7,257 nucleotides of DNA from an uncultured Ruminococcus sp. (GTDB taxonomy: Bacteria > Bacillota > Clostridia > Oscillospirales > Ruminococcaceae), in contig URWK01000063.1 in the NCBI GenBank assembly GCA_900551505.1, forward strand, positions 1-7,257, written 5' to 3'. Below are positions 1 to 7,257 of the stretch, one piece after another. The translations under genes were made by a program, and so were the position numbers. How positions within the stretch are numbered: the first letter of the stretch is position 1; the number at the start of each line of letters is the position of its first letter. Below the pieces are notes generated by a model that was not told the DNA's origin, made no database searches, and saw only the letters and a list, made by a program, of their open reading frames with translations.

Positions 1-122
<122 letters not shown>

Positions 123-148
123 GAAACTTCCATTAAAGGAAAACTGCC

Positions 149-3100
149 TTAGAATTTAAGTTCTATCGCCTGTCCCAGACCGAAAGAATAAACTATTGCG
201 TGTGAAACGTTCTTTCGTTCAGTCTGTTCAAGTGCGTATTTATATATTTCAAGCTGTCTTGAATATTCTTCCGCAAGGGCTTCTGCCGATTCTGTATAAT
301 CCGTCTTGTAGTCGACTACAACAAGGCTTCCGTTTTCCTCAAATGCAAGGTCAACAATACCCTGAACCATTCCGTCAGTTCCCTTGTACTTTTCCGTAAG
401 TTCGTCATTCATTCCGAGGTCACTTATCTTCACAAGGAATTTTCTTTCTCGGAGTATCTCTGAAGACTTCTTTATTCTGCTGAAAAGCGGACTTCTGAAA
501 AATACCGCAAGTCGCTTATGATTTATTACTTTTCCCTGACTTTCCGTAAGAATACCCATTGAAACAAGTCTTTCTGCTTCTGAAACGCTGTCCGTTTCCG
601 CATTATCAAAATCCGCATACTGCATGAACAAGTGAAGTGCCGTACCACGTTCAGCACCTGTCATGCTCTGGTTTTCAGAAATAAATTTAGGTCTTTTAAG
701 AGCTGAAACAAATTCTTCTTTTCCGCCTTTCGCAATCTCTGAAACCGTAAGCTTTGCAGGAAGTTCCGAAAGCCTCGTATCGTAAGTTGTCATAAACATT
801 CTTTTAAGTTCTCTAACTGTATTCATGTCCGGTTCGGCATAGAATTTTCTGATATTCTCCTGTTCCTCTGCGGTATCAGTTTCTTCCTGCTCCTGCGGTT
901 CAAAAATCCTGTAGTCAACAGAAAATCCGCTGTCATCCTGAGGGAAAGGCTTTATGTGAAATCTCTCCCAAATCTTTTCTGCGTCTTTTCTTATGAGCAG
1001 GCTCATAACTATCCAGTCCTGAAGCGATTTCGCATTTCCTGCAAGCTGTGAAGTAATTCCGCTTTCGCTCCTGATACATTCCGCAATATTCTTTATCCTG
1101 CTCACCTTGTCATCTGAAACGTCAAGCGTAATAAACAATTTTTCTTTTGCCCTTGTCATAGCGACATACAACAATCTCATTTCTTCATTTACCGCAATTT
1201 CCGAATTAAGTTCGCTGATTTCCTTGTACTTCATCGTTTCAAATTTTGTAAGTAACGTCTTGTCAAGCAGTTTAAAGCCTATTCCACTTTCTTCGTTTAT
1301 CTGCATACAAGTATTCTTATCCTTATTGTTAAAAGAAGCTGTTGTATCTGCAAGGAACACAAACGGATATTCAAGCCCTTTCGACTGGTGAATATTCCTG
1401 ATTGAAACGCAGTCTTCCGAAACTGTGACGGTTGAAGCCCTGTCCAAATCCTCATTTGTTTCAACAAGCCTGTCAATATATCTTATAAAGCCTGAAAGCC
1501 CTCCGTTGTTATTCTGCTCGTAACTCCTGACATATTCAAGCAGAAGTCTGAGATTGGCTTTTTTCTGTTCGCTGTCCTTGTATACCTGCATGACTGAAAG
1601 GAAGTCCGTTGAAGCATATATTTTTCTTATAAGCCCCTCTATTGTCGAAGTTGCCGAAATCATTCTTAAATCCGAAATTGTAGCATATACTTCAAGGGCT
1701 TTTCGTGCAGTTGTTTCGGCTACCGGTGAAGCTTGTCTGATATATTCCGTTTCTCCGTTTTCTGAATTTGTAACTTTTGTATATTCTTCTTCACACGCCG
1801 ACTTGCAAAGTGCATAATAAAGATTTTTCGTTCTGTCGGTAAGCCTGATTTCCGCAACTTCATCAGCCGTCATTGCGAACATCGGAGAAAACATTACCGC
1901 TGACAAAGCCGTGTCAAGCAAAGGATTGTCAACTACTCTTAAAAGATTAAGCAAAAGTGAAATTTCCCTTGACTTCAGATAACCTGCTTTCTCCTGCTTC
2001 TGAGAGAGAATTTTCAGTTTGTCAAGTTCGTCCGAATAGACTTCCATAGGGCTGTTTCTTCTCATAAGTATACAGAAATCGCTCGGTCTGCACTTTCTTA
2101 AAGTTCCGTCAGACTCCGTAACCGGATAACCGCTTTTAAGCATTTCATTTATGGTTTCCGCAATAATCCGTGCATATTTTTCCTGCATGAACATTATTTC
2201 AGTATTGCGACTTTCATTTATATTCGGGAAACTTATGACCTGCACAAGCATTTCCTGCTGATTGTATTCAATATCTCCGGTTTCCCTGCTCATAATATGC
2301 GAGAACACAAAGTTTACGAAATTAATTACGCCATCGGAGCTTCTGAAATTTCTGTTAAGCCTTACATATGAATTGTGTGAAGCCTTCGGTGGATAAGGTT
2401 CAGAAATGTTCATTGTTTCTATGAAGATTTTCGGATTGGCACGTCTGAATGAATAAATCGACTGCTTTATGTCGCCCACCATGAACATATTGTAACCCGG
2501 AATATCTGCGTCTCCGTCTTTTGAAAGCATCTTGAAAATGAGTTCCTGATTTCTGTTAGAGTCCTGAAATTCGTCAATCATGATAGTTGTGTAATATTCC
2601 GAAAGCTCCTTTGCGAAAGGGGTCTTTACAATCCGTCCGTCATCTTTCAGTTCCGCAAGCAGTCTTACCGCAAGCTGTTCGGCATCACCGAAACCGATAA
2701 TATTTTTTTCAACTTTCACTTTCCATATCATTTTCGTAAGTTCCGCCATAAGACTTCTGATTATGGGCATTATTTCGGAATATATTCTCTCATCTCTGCT
2801 AAGGTCAATATCCTGTATTTCGCCGAAAAGTTCCGACCAGTCTTCTTTATAGCTGTCTCGCAAATCCTTTATGCGTTCCGACTTTAAAGCAGTTTCCTCA
2901 TCGTCCTTCGTACTTTTAATATTAAGTCTTGAAGCAAATGTTATATCATCAACTTTAAGTCTTTCGGCAGGCATAATATTTTCGTTACTCAAAATCTCAT
3001 ACGCCTTTTCAAGTTGTTCGTATTCCGCCTTTATTGCCTCCGCAACTTTCGTCTTGTCTGCTTCTTTCGCTGACCTGTATGCCTGTCCGGCATTTATAAG

Positions 3101-3754
3101 GATTGATTTAAGCTTTGAAACCGCTATTTCCGTGAAGTTTTCTGTAAGCTTTTCTCTGCTGTCGGTCTGTGTAGCTCTTTCAAGCCACTTTTCACCGAAC
3201 GGTATTGACATGAGAAACTTGTAAAGAGGAAAGATAACTTTTGTTTCAAGTTCGTCATCGCTCTTTTCGCAGAACCAGTTATAGAGAATATCCATCTTAT
3301 CGGGATTTTCCTTATATTCCTTTTCAATCAGTTCTTCAATGCACTTTTTCACAATTATAATTTCTTCTTTTTCGTCAGCCATTCTCACACCTGCCGAAAT
3401 ATCAAGCGTCTTCAGATTTTCTTTTATCATACTAAAGCAGAAAGAATGTATCGTTGAAATTTTCGCACTCGGAAGCATTGCCTGCTGACGCTGTAACCAG
3501 ATATTCTGTGGGTACTGTTCAATCTGTTCCGAAAGCACCGCAGAAAGTCGCTGTTTCATCTCGGAAGCTGCATTTCTTGTGAATGTAACTACTATCATTG
3601 TTTCGGCAGGTATCTTGTTTACCGTATCGGAAAGTTGCCTGAGCAGTCTTTCCACCAGCACGGAAGTTTTTCCGCTGCCTGCGGCGGCTGAAACTATTAC
3701 GGAAGCGTTCTCCGCATTTATAGCCGTAAGTTGTTCATTTGTCCACTGTGCCAT
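149..3754 (-). CDS. addA: AddA subunit of the AddAB helicase-nuclease (RexA-like)
   Basis: ATP-dependent 3'-5' DNA helicase and nuclease, the motor subunit of AddAB. SF1A (UvrD/Rep) motifs appear in order: Q motif (WTNEQLTAI, Q8), Walker A (AAAGSGKT, 23-30), Ia (VVTFTRNAASEM, 55-66), Ib (TIHSF, 101-105), II (DEFQDSN, 394-400), III (VGDIKQSIYSFR, 426-437), IV (VRLNRNFRS, 464-472), V (IRNIHQSKGLE, 785-795) and VI (LYVAMTRAK, 862-870). An acidic linker at about 952-968 leads to the C-terminal PD-(D/E)xK nuclease, with H1041, GIVDL (D1135), VVDYKTD (D1148 and K1150) and Q1167. By position and context D1148 corresponds to the aspartate whose mutation abolishes AddA nuclease activity in B. subtilis (D1172). 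The length of 1201 aa is close to the 1232 aa of that protein. The ATG is fixed by a strong AGGAGGA site 9 nt upstream and by the Q motif starting at residue 4. The gene is second in the operon after addB and ends in TAA. There is no sign of truncation, although the flank downstream is lost to low-quality sequence. Confidence 0.97.
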   Translation of the reverse strand: MAQWTNEQLTAINAENASVIVSAAAGSGKTSVLVERLLRQLSDTVNKIPAETMIVVTFTRNAASEMKQRLSAVLSEQIEQYPQNIWLQRQQAMLPSAKISTIHSFCFSMIKENLKTLDISAGVRMADEKEEIIIVKKCIEELIEKEYKENPDKMDILYNWFCEKSDDELETKVIFPLYKFLMSIPFGEKWLERATQTDSREKLTENFTEIAVSKLKSILINAGQAYRSAKEADKTKVAEAIKAEYEQLEKAYEILSNENIMPAERLKVDDITFASRLNIKSTKDDEETALKSERIKDLRDSYKEDWSELFGEIQDIDLSRDERIYSEIMPIIRSLMAELTKMIWKVKVEKNIIGFGDAEQLAVRLLAELKDDGRIVKTPFAKELSEYYTTIMIDEFQDSNRNQELIFKMLSKDGDADIPGYNMFMVGDIKQSIYSFRRANPKIFIETMNISEPYPPKASHNSYVRLNRNFRSSDGVINFVNFVFSHIMSRETGDIEYNQQEMLVQVISFPNINESRNTEIMFMQEKYARIIAETINEMLKSGYPVTESDGTLRKCRPSDFCILMRRNSPMEVYSDELDKLKILSQKQEKAGYLKSREISLLLNLLRVVDNPLLDTALSAVMFSPMFAMTADEVAEIRLTDRTKNLYYALCKSACEEEYTKVTNSENGETEYIRQASPVAETTARKALEVYATISDLRMISATSTIEGLIRKIYASTDFLSVMQVYKDSEQKKANLRLLLEYVRSYEQNNNGGLSGFIRYIDRLVETNEDLDRASTVTVSEDCVSIRNIHQSKGLEYPFVFLADTTASFNNKDKNTCMQINEESGIGFKLLDKTLLTKFETMKYKEISELNSEIAVNEEMRLLYVAMTRAKEKLFITLDVSDDKVSRIKNIAECIRSESGITSQLAGNAKSLQDWIVMSLLIRKDAEKIWERFHIKPFPQDDSGFSVDYRIFEPQEQEETDTAEEQENIRKFYAEPDMNTVRELKRMFMTTYDTRLSELPAKLTVSEIAKGGKEEFVSALKRPKFISENQSMTGAERGTALHLFMQYADFDNAETDSVSEAERLVSMGILTESQGKVINHKRLAVFFRSPLFSRIKKSSEILRERKFLVKISDLGMNDELTEKYKGTDGMVQGIVDLAFEENGSLVVVDYKTDYTESAEALAEEYSRQLEIYKYALEQTERKNVSHAIVYSFGLGQAIELKF

Positions 3755-3759
3755 TTTCT

Positions 3760-6700
3760 TTAATCCTCCTGCTCATCAAGCATTTTCTTAAATTCCTTAA
3801 TATCCTGCTTTACTATTTTTCTGCTTTGTCTTGAAGGAACATTTCCGCAGACTTCATTGTATACGCAATAACGGCAGGTGTCTTCGGGATTAAGCGGATT
3901 GGCTGAAATATCTCCGTTATAAAGTCTTTCCGCAATATCGGTAACGGTCTTTTTGATAAGCTTGTTCAGCTTTTCGAACTGGCAGGCATTGAGTACAGAA
4001 CCTTCACTTCTTGAACTAAGTTTTGAAATGCCGTTTTTATCGGGCTTGTTGAAGGTAATCGGAATATATATCCCAAGGGCGTTACTTTCCATAGCCGTAA
4101 TTACATCTCTGTCTTCAAGAACGAGTCCTTTCATTCTGTAATGTTTGTTTTTCGTTTCCTCAACGGTCTTATTTCCTTCATTTTCACATTGGAGGGCGGA
4201 AGCAGGCATATACAGAACACCGGCAGGCTTTGCGAAGTCATACTTGCCGAACTTGTCGGTAATCGAGAACAGATAAATAAGCATCTGCATATTAATCCCG
4301 TAAATAAGATTTGTTAGTGAAAATTCCTGTTTGCCTGTCTTGTAGTCGATAATTCTCACAAAGGTTTGTCCGTTATGCGAATAGGTGTCCACTCTGTCAA
4401 TCTTGCCTGTAATTATTACTTCAATTCCGTCCTTTGTTTTAAGTCGCATCGGCTTTCCTGCACCTGACTTTTCGTCAATCTCAAGTTCAAATTCCGCAGG
4501 CACAAAACCGGATTGTGAAAATTCATTCTGTATATGCATTTCAAGTTCTGTTATATCGTCCGAAATTCTTTCGTAAGCCTTTTCAAAACGCTTTGTCTTT
4601 CCGAAATCTCCTCCGAGTTCCTCAGCTTTATATGTGTCAAGGTATCCGTTTATTTTCGCCTTTAAATCCTGCTTTGACCTTGAAATAAATTCTTTGGGGT
4701 TATCGCTGTAATTGCCTATAAGTTTTTCCATACAGTAGTGAACTATATTGCCGTTTGAAAGATGATTGAGTTCGTATTTTGTGCGAGGTCTGATTTTAAG
4801 CCCGTTTTCACAGAAAAATCCGAAAGGACATTTTGAGTAGCTTTCAACCTTTGTAGCTGAAATTCGGAGATGAGTTGAAAACATTCTTCTGATTATTCTG
4901 GTGTCGTATATTCTGAATTTCGGATTGTGCTGTACTGAATGGAGATATTCAAGCTTTGAAGAATAATACGGGTCGTCTTTGAGGGCTTCTCTTATCGCCG
5001 AATGTTCGGGAGTGTCGGAATTGAAGTTCCTTACATAATTATAATACGCCGAACGTTTTGTTGAAGACCAGAATGTTTCGCTTGCCTTTGCCGCCCTTAT
5101 AAAAATGTTGTTAGAGAACATTTTTTTAATCTGCGGTATGAGATATGACGGAAACATCACGCTTCCCGAAGTGTCCGAAAGTGCATAGGAGATATACAGG
5201 AGTTCTTTAGGTGAAGAAACTGTTGTGTATACCGTGAAACGTTCATCAAAGAGTATTGCCGTACTGTCTTTTGAAAGGTCAATGCCCGTCCTGCTGATTA
5301 ACATTTTATCATTATCAGTGAAAAAGCCCGTTGAAACGGACGAAAACGGAAAATATCCTTCATTCGCACCAAGTATGAAGGTTACTTTAGGTGTGTTAAG
5401 CTTCGCTCTCTCCGATGAAGAAAGTATTACCGCATCAAGTGTTTGCGGAGGCATCGCATAAGTATTGTTTTTCAGAATTGTAAGCACAAGTTCACGGAAA
5501 TCCCTGATTGAAACAGGCGTATCGGAAAGGGCTTCCGAAAGTGCATCAAGCATATCAATTAAACTGTCCCAGAGCTGACGCATTTCCCTTGAAGCTGTTT
5601 CGTTGCCGTTCTCTCTGAAATCTTCAGAAATTCCGCTTATATTACGGCTTATCTCCGCTTCTTCAAGATAATCCCATACAGCTTTGCAAATTTCTTTTCC
5701 GGTGCTGTCAAGACTTCTTGCTCTCAGGTTAATTATCGGGGTCATTATTTTTTTACGGAGTTCTTCCGCCTCGAATGTTTCGGAAGTTTCGTTTTCGGCT
5801 TCGTTATTTCTCTTTACGCTGAAAGGTTCAAGCCACATTTCACCTTTCACGCCCCACTTGTAGCAGAAGTTTTCAAGGAGTGAGATTTTTTCATACGGTA
5901 TTCCTAAAAGTTGTGTCTTTGCATATCGTAAGACCGTTTCGGTATCGGGAGTTTTCTTTGAGATAAGTTCCAAAGCTCCCGTAAAAAGCAACATTACGGA
6001 AGTATGCATTACAGACTTTTTCATATCGAGGAAGTAAGGAATTGAAAACCTTTCAAATGATGCTTCAATAACAGATGCATAATCTTCAAGTCGCCTGCTC
6101 AGAACCGCTATTTCATTGTACTTGTAGCCGAAATCCATTGTAAGTCGTTTAATCTGTGCGGAAACCCATTCGACTTCCTCATACATATCCTTTGCTTCGA
6201 TAATTCTTACATGGTCGGATACCGGGAAAAGCTTTTCTCTGTTTCTCATAATGTTCTTGCTCAGATACGCAATGTCCGGAACGCTGTGACTGTAAGAGCT
6301 GTCGAGTAATTTAAGACTGAATTCCTGTCCGCATTCCTGTGAAATATATTTCAGTCTGCGGAAAGTCTTGTTTACACTCTCGAAAACAGAAAATTCATTG
6401 TCATACGGGTTTTCTGTCTTCATCGAAATAATCACATCATCGGCTTGCGACATGATGATTTCCAGCATATGATATTCATCGGCAGGAAAAGTATTAAATT
6501 CTTCAATAAATACTGTCTTCCCCCTGAAAAAGTCATTCTGCTGTGCGATAAATCCCGCTTCTGAAATATCGTCTAAATTGTCCTTGTAGCCGTTTGCTTT
6601 AAGTGATTCATCGTAATCCGCATAAATTTCTATAAGGTCGTCAATTTTTTGTTTCACCGTTCCGTCAAGGTCTTTTGTCTTCTCTCTGAACATCTCAGGA

Positions 6701-7101
6701 GAAAGCCCTGTTTTTTTCAGGTCTGAAACCGTATCGAGTGCCATTGACACAAAGCCCTGCGTTTTAACCTGACGGTCGAAAAACTGTAAACTGTTGTTCT
6801 TCCTGAATTTATTTACCGTATTGAACATAAGTGCGGTTTTTGTAACTTCATCCGCATAACTTCCCGAACGTCCGCCGAACTTTATAAATATGTCTTCCGC
6901 AAGTCTGCTGAAGCTTATTGTTGAAACCATGTTATAAAGTTCCGCCCCAAGTGTCAGATAAAGTTTCCTGTCATATTCAAAAGAAAACTGGTCAGGAATA
7001 ATTACCAGAGGGCTTTTGCCATTTTCTGTTTCCAATTTAATCATGTTTATAAGATATGTTGATTTTCCCGAACCTGCACCGCCTGCAATCACCTTAAACA
7101 T
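3760..7101 (-). CDS. addB: AddB subunit of the AddAB helicase-nuclease (RexB-like)
   Basis: Second subunit of the cytoplasmic AddAB complex, which resects double-strand DNA ends for RecA-dependent repair. The N-terminus has an intact Walker A ATP site (GGAGSGKST, residues 7-15). The region corresponding to Walker B is degenerate (VFIEEFNTF, 197-205), as expected for a helicase fold that no longer acts as a motor. A conserved LGANEGYFPF stretch lies at 577-586. The C-terminal RecB/Cas4-type nuclease shows H788, GKIDRVD (899-905, D902), IIDYKTG (917-923, D919 and K921) and Q939. Four cysteines, C758 and then C1076, C1079 and C1085 (C-x2-C-x5-C), match the 4Fe-4S arrangement that brackets the nuclease in B. 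subtilis AddB. The length of 1113 aa is slightly below the roughly 1160 aa of B. subtilis AddB. The ATG start is supported by AGGTGA 9 nt upstream and by the Walker A lying immediately inside it. The TAA stop is 5 nt before addA. No frameshift or missing catalytic residue was seen. Confidence 0.96.
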   Translation of the reverse strand: MFKVIAGGAGSGKSTYLINMIKLETENGKSPLVIIPDQFSFEYDRKLYLTLGAELYNMVSTISFSRLAEDIFIKFGGRSGSYADEVTKTALMFNTVNKFRKNNSLQFFDRQVKTQGFVSMALDTVSDLKKTGLSPEMFREKTKDLDGTVKQKIDDLIEIYADYDESLKANGYKDNLDDISEAGFIAQQNDFFRGKTVFIEEFNTFPADEYHMLEIIMSQADDVIISMKTENPYDNEFSVFESVNKTFRRLKYISQECGQEFSLKLLDSSYSHSVPDIAYLSKNIMRNREKLFPVSDHVRIIEAKDMYEEVEWVSAQIKRLTMDFGYKYNEIAVLSRRLEDYASVIEASFERFSIPYFLDMKKSVMHTSVMLLFTGALELISKKTPDTETVLRYAKTQLLGIPYEKISLLENFCYKWGVKGEMWLEPFSVKRNNEAENETSETFEAEELRKKIMTPIINLRARSLDSTGKEICKAVWDYLEEAEISRNISGISEDFRENGNETASREMRQLWDSLIDMLDALSEALSDTPVSIRDFRELVLTILKNNTYAMPPQTLDAVILSSSERAKLNTPKVTFILGANEGYFPFSSVSTGFFTDNDKMLISRTGIDLSKDSTAILFDERFTVYTTVSSPKELLYISYALSDTSGSVMFPSYLIPQIKKMFSNNIFIRAAKASETFWSSTKRSAYYNYVRNFNSDTPEHSAIREALKDDPYYSSKLEYLHSVQHNPKFRIYDTRIIRRMFSTHLRISATKVESYSKCPFGFFCENGLKIRPRTKYELNHLSNGNIVHYCMEKLIGNYSDNPKEFISRSKQDLKAKINGYLDTYKAEELGGDFGKTKRFEKAYERISDDITELEMHIQNEFSQSGFVPAEFELEIDEKSGAGKPMRLKTKDGIEVIITGKIDRVDTYSHNGQTFVRIIDYKTGKQEFSLTNLIYGINMQMLIYLFSITDKFGKYDFAKPAGVLYMPASALQCENEGNKTVEETKNKHYRMKGLVLEDRDVITAMESNALGIYIPITFNKPDKNGISKLSSRSEGSVLNACQFEKLNKLIKKTVTDIAERLYNGDISANPLNPEDTCRYCVYNEVCGNVPSRQSRKIVKQDIKEFKKMLDEQED
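3764..3770 (-). promoter_or_regulatory. Ribosome binding site of addA, inside the addB tail
   Basis: On the minus strand AGGAGGA lies 9 nt before the addA ATG and is a near-perfect match to the anti-Shine-Dalgarno. It overlaps the last Glu and Asp codons of addB, and the addB TAA falls between it and the start codon. A ribosome finishing addB therefore passes over the addA initiation site, which suggests translational coupling of the two subunits. The site also decides the addA start. Confidence 0.9.
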
Positions 7102-7174
7102 AAAGTTCTTTCACCTGCCCTTTGTTATAGAATTTTTGTAGTTGCATACTTTTAAATATACCTGCAATCTTTCT
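7102..7174 (-). promoter_or_regulatory. AT-rich leader upstream of addB, with a possible -10 box
   Basis: This is the only plausible native sequence left upstream of the operon, about 73 bp and AT-rich. The minus strand reads TATAAC at 7129-7124, one base from the TATAAT consensus. No recognisable TTGACA-like element lies 16-18 nt further upstream (the 17-nt position reads AAAGTA), and there is no extended TG. The box is also only 22 nt from the ATG, which would leave a very short leader. A promoter here is possible but unproven. Transcription may begin beyond the window, or another operon gene may lie upstream. Confidence 0.25.
7111..7116 (-). promoter_or_regulatory. Ribosome binding site of addB
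   Basis: On the minus strand AGGTGA lies 9 nt before the addB ATG and matches the right half of the AGGAGGTGA consensus. It is weaker than the addA site but well spaced, and it supports the assigned start. Confidence 0.75.
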
Positions 7175-7257
7175 CCGGGGCGGGGCCCCCCCCCCCCGGG
7201 GGGGCCCCGCGCGAGCACACCCGACACCACACCCCGGGTTATAGTTAACAAACCGGG
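7175..7257. other. GC-homopolymer right end, probable sequencing or assembly artefact
   Basis: The AT-rich addB leader stops abruptly and is followed by short G blocks, 12 C (7186-7197), 7 G (7198-7204), 4 C, an alternating GCGCG segment, a C/A-rich stretch and finally an unremarkable AT-containing tail (about 7238-7252). The composition is very unlike the adjoining gene and resembles the other end of the window. The last 20 or so bases could be genuine but are too short to interpret. Confidence 0.75.

Noticed and set aside
128..141. Possible intrinsic terminator after addA
   Set aside because: TTCC/GGAA gives only a 4-bp stem with a 6-nt loop, the flanking bases do not extend it, and there is no U tract on the transcript side. 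The nearby poly-T and poly-A belong to the artefactual end.
196..1817. Plus-strand open frames (196-399, 1107-1391, 1554-1817) opposite addA
   Set aside because: They lie wholly antisense to conserved AddA motifs, have no convincing ribosome site, and encode low-complexity Ser/Leu/Phe-rich peptides typical of reverse-strand shadows.
4385..4398. Cas4 or a CRISPR-associated nuclease
   Set aside because: The GKIDRVD and DYKTG motifs are shared with Cas4, but they lie in the C-terminal domain of a 1113-residue AddB and no repeat-spacer array is visible.
2871..5461. Other short frames: plus strand 2871-3224, 3579-3791, 3953-4141, 4385-4576, 5225-5461; minus strand 3124-3327
   Set aside because: All overlap addA or addB in another frame. 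None resembles a known family, and the two genes account for the coding signal across this whole interval.
149..7101. An anti-phage defence system or novel two-gene helicase-nuclease
   Set aside because: UvrD-like helicase plus Cas4-like nuclease pairs can be defence genes, but motif order, subunit lengths, the iron-sulfur cysteines and the addB-addA order all match housekeeping AddAB, and no defence genes are adjacent.

Overview
The window is almost entirely one two-gene operon on the minus strand, addB then addA. It encodes the two subunits of an AddAB (RexBA-type) helicase-nuclease. This is the recombinational repair enzyme that most Bacillota use in place of RecBCD to process double-strand DNA ends. 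Both reading frames are full length and uninterrupted, and every catalytic motif I looked for is present. The addB-addA order, the sequence divergence, the AT-leaning composition and the strong AGGAGG-type ribosome sites suggest an anaerobic Clostridia-class bacterium, perhaps near Ruminococcus/Oscillospiraceae. The genus is inferred from general sequence flavour, not demonstrated.

Layout, right to left in transcription order: 7175-7257 is GC-homopolymer sequence that looks like a contig-end artefact. 7102-7174 is a short plausible native leader, with an AGGTGA ribosome site and at best a weak -10 box. 7101-3760 is addB (1113 aa), with a Walker A ATP site, a RecB/Cas4-type nuclease and a four-cysteine iron-sulfur site. 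A 5-nt gap follows, and the Shine-Dalgarno for addA lies inside the last codons of addB. 3754-149 is addA (1201 aa), a UvrD/Rep-type SF1A helicase with a C-terminal nuclease. Only about 26 bp of plausible native sequence follow the addA stop. Then 1-122 is poly-T/poly-A and G/C homopolymer sequence that is probably not genomic.

How the genes work together (family knowledge): AddA is the ATP-driven 3'-5' motor. AddB is an inactivated helicase fold that, in the characterised B. subtilis enzyme, supports Chi recognition. Each subunit carries one nuclease, and the two cut opposite strands. On meeting Chi the complex leaves a 3' single-stranded tail for RecA loading. The tight spacing and embedded ribosome site suggest coupled, roughly equal synthesis of the subunits.

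I found no mobile element, CRISPR array, RNA gene, defence island or novel system. The main oddities are the two contig ends, which look technical, and a few local sequence details in the two proteins.
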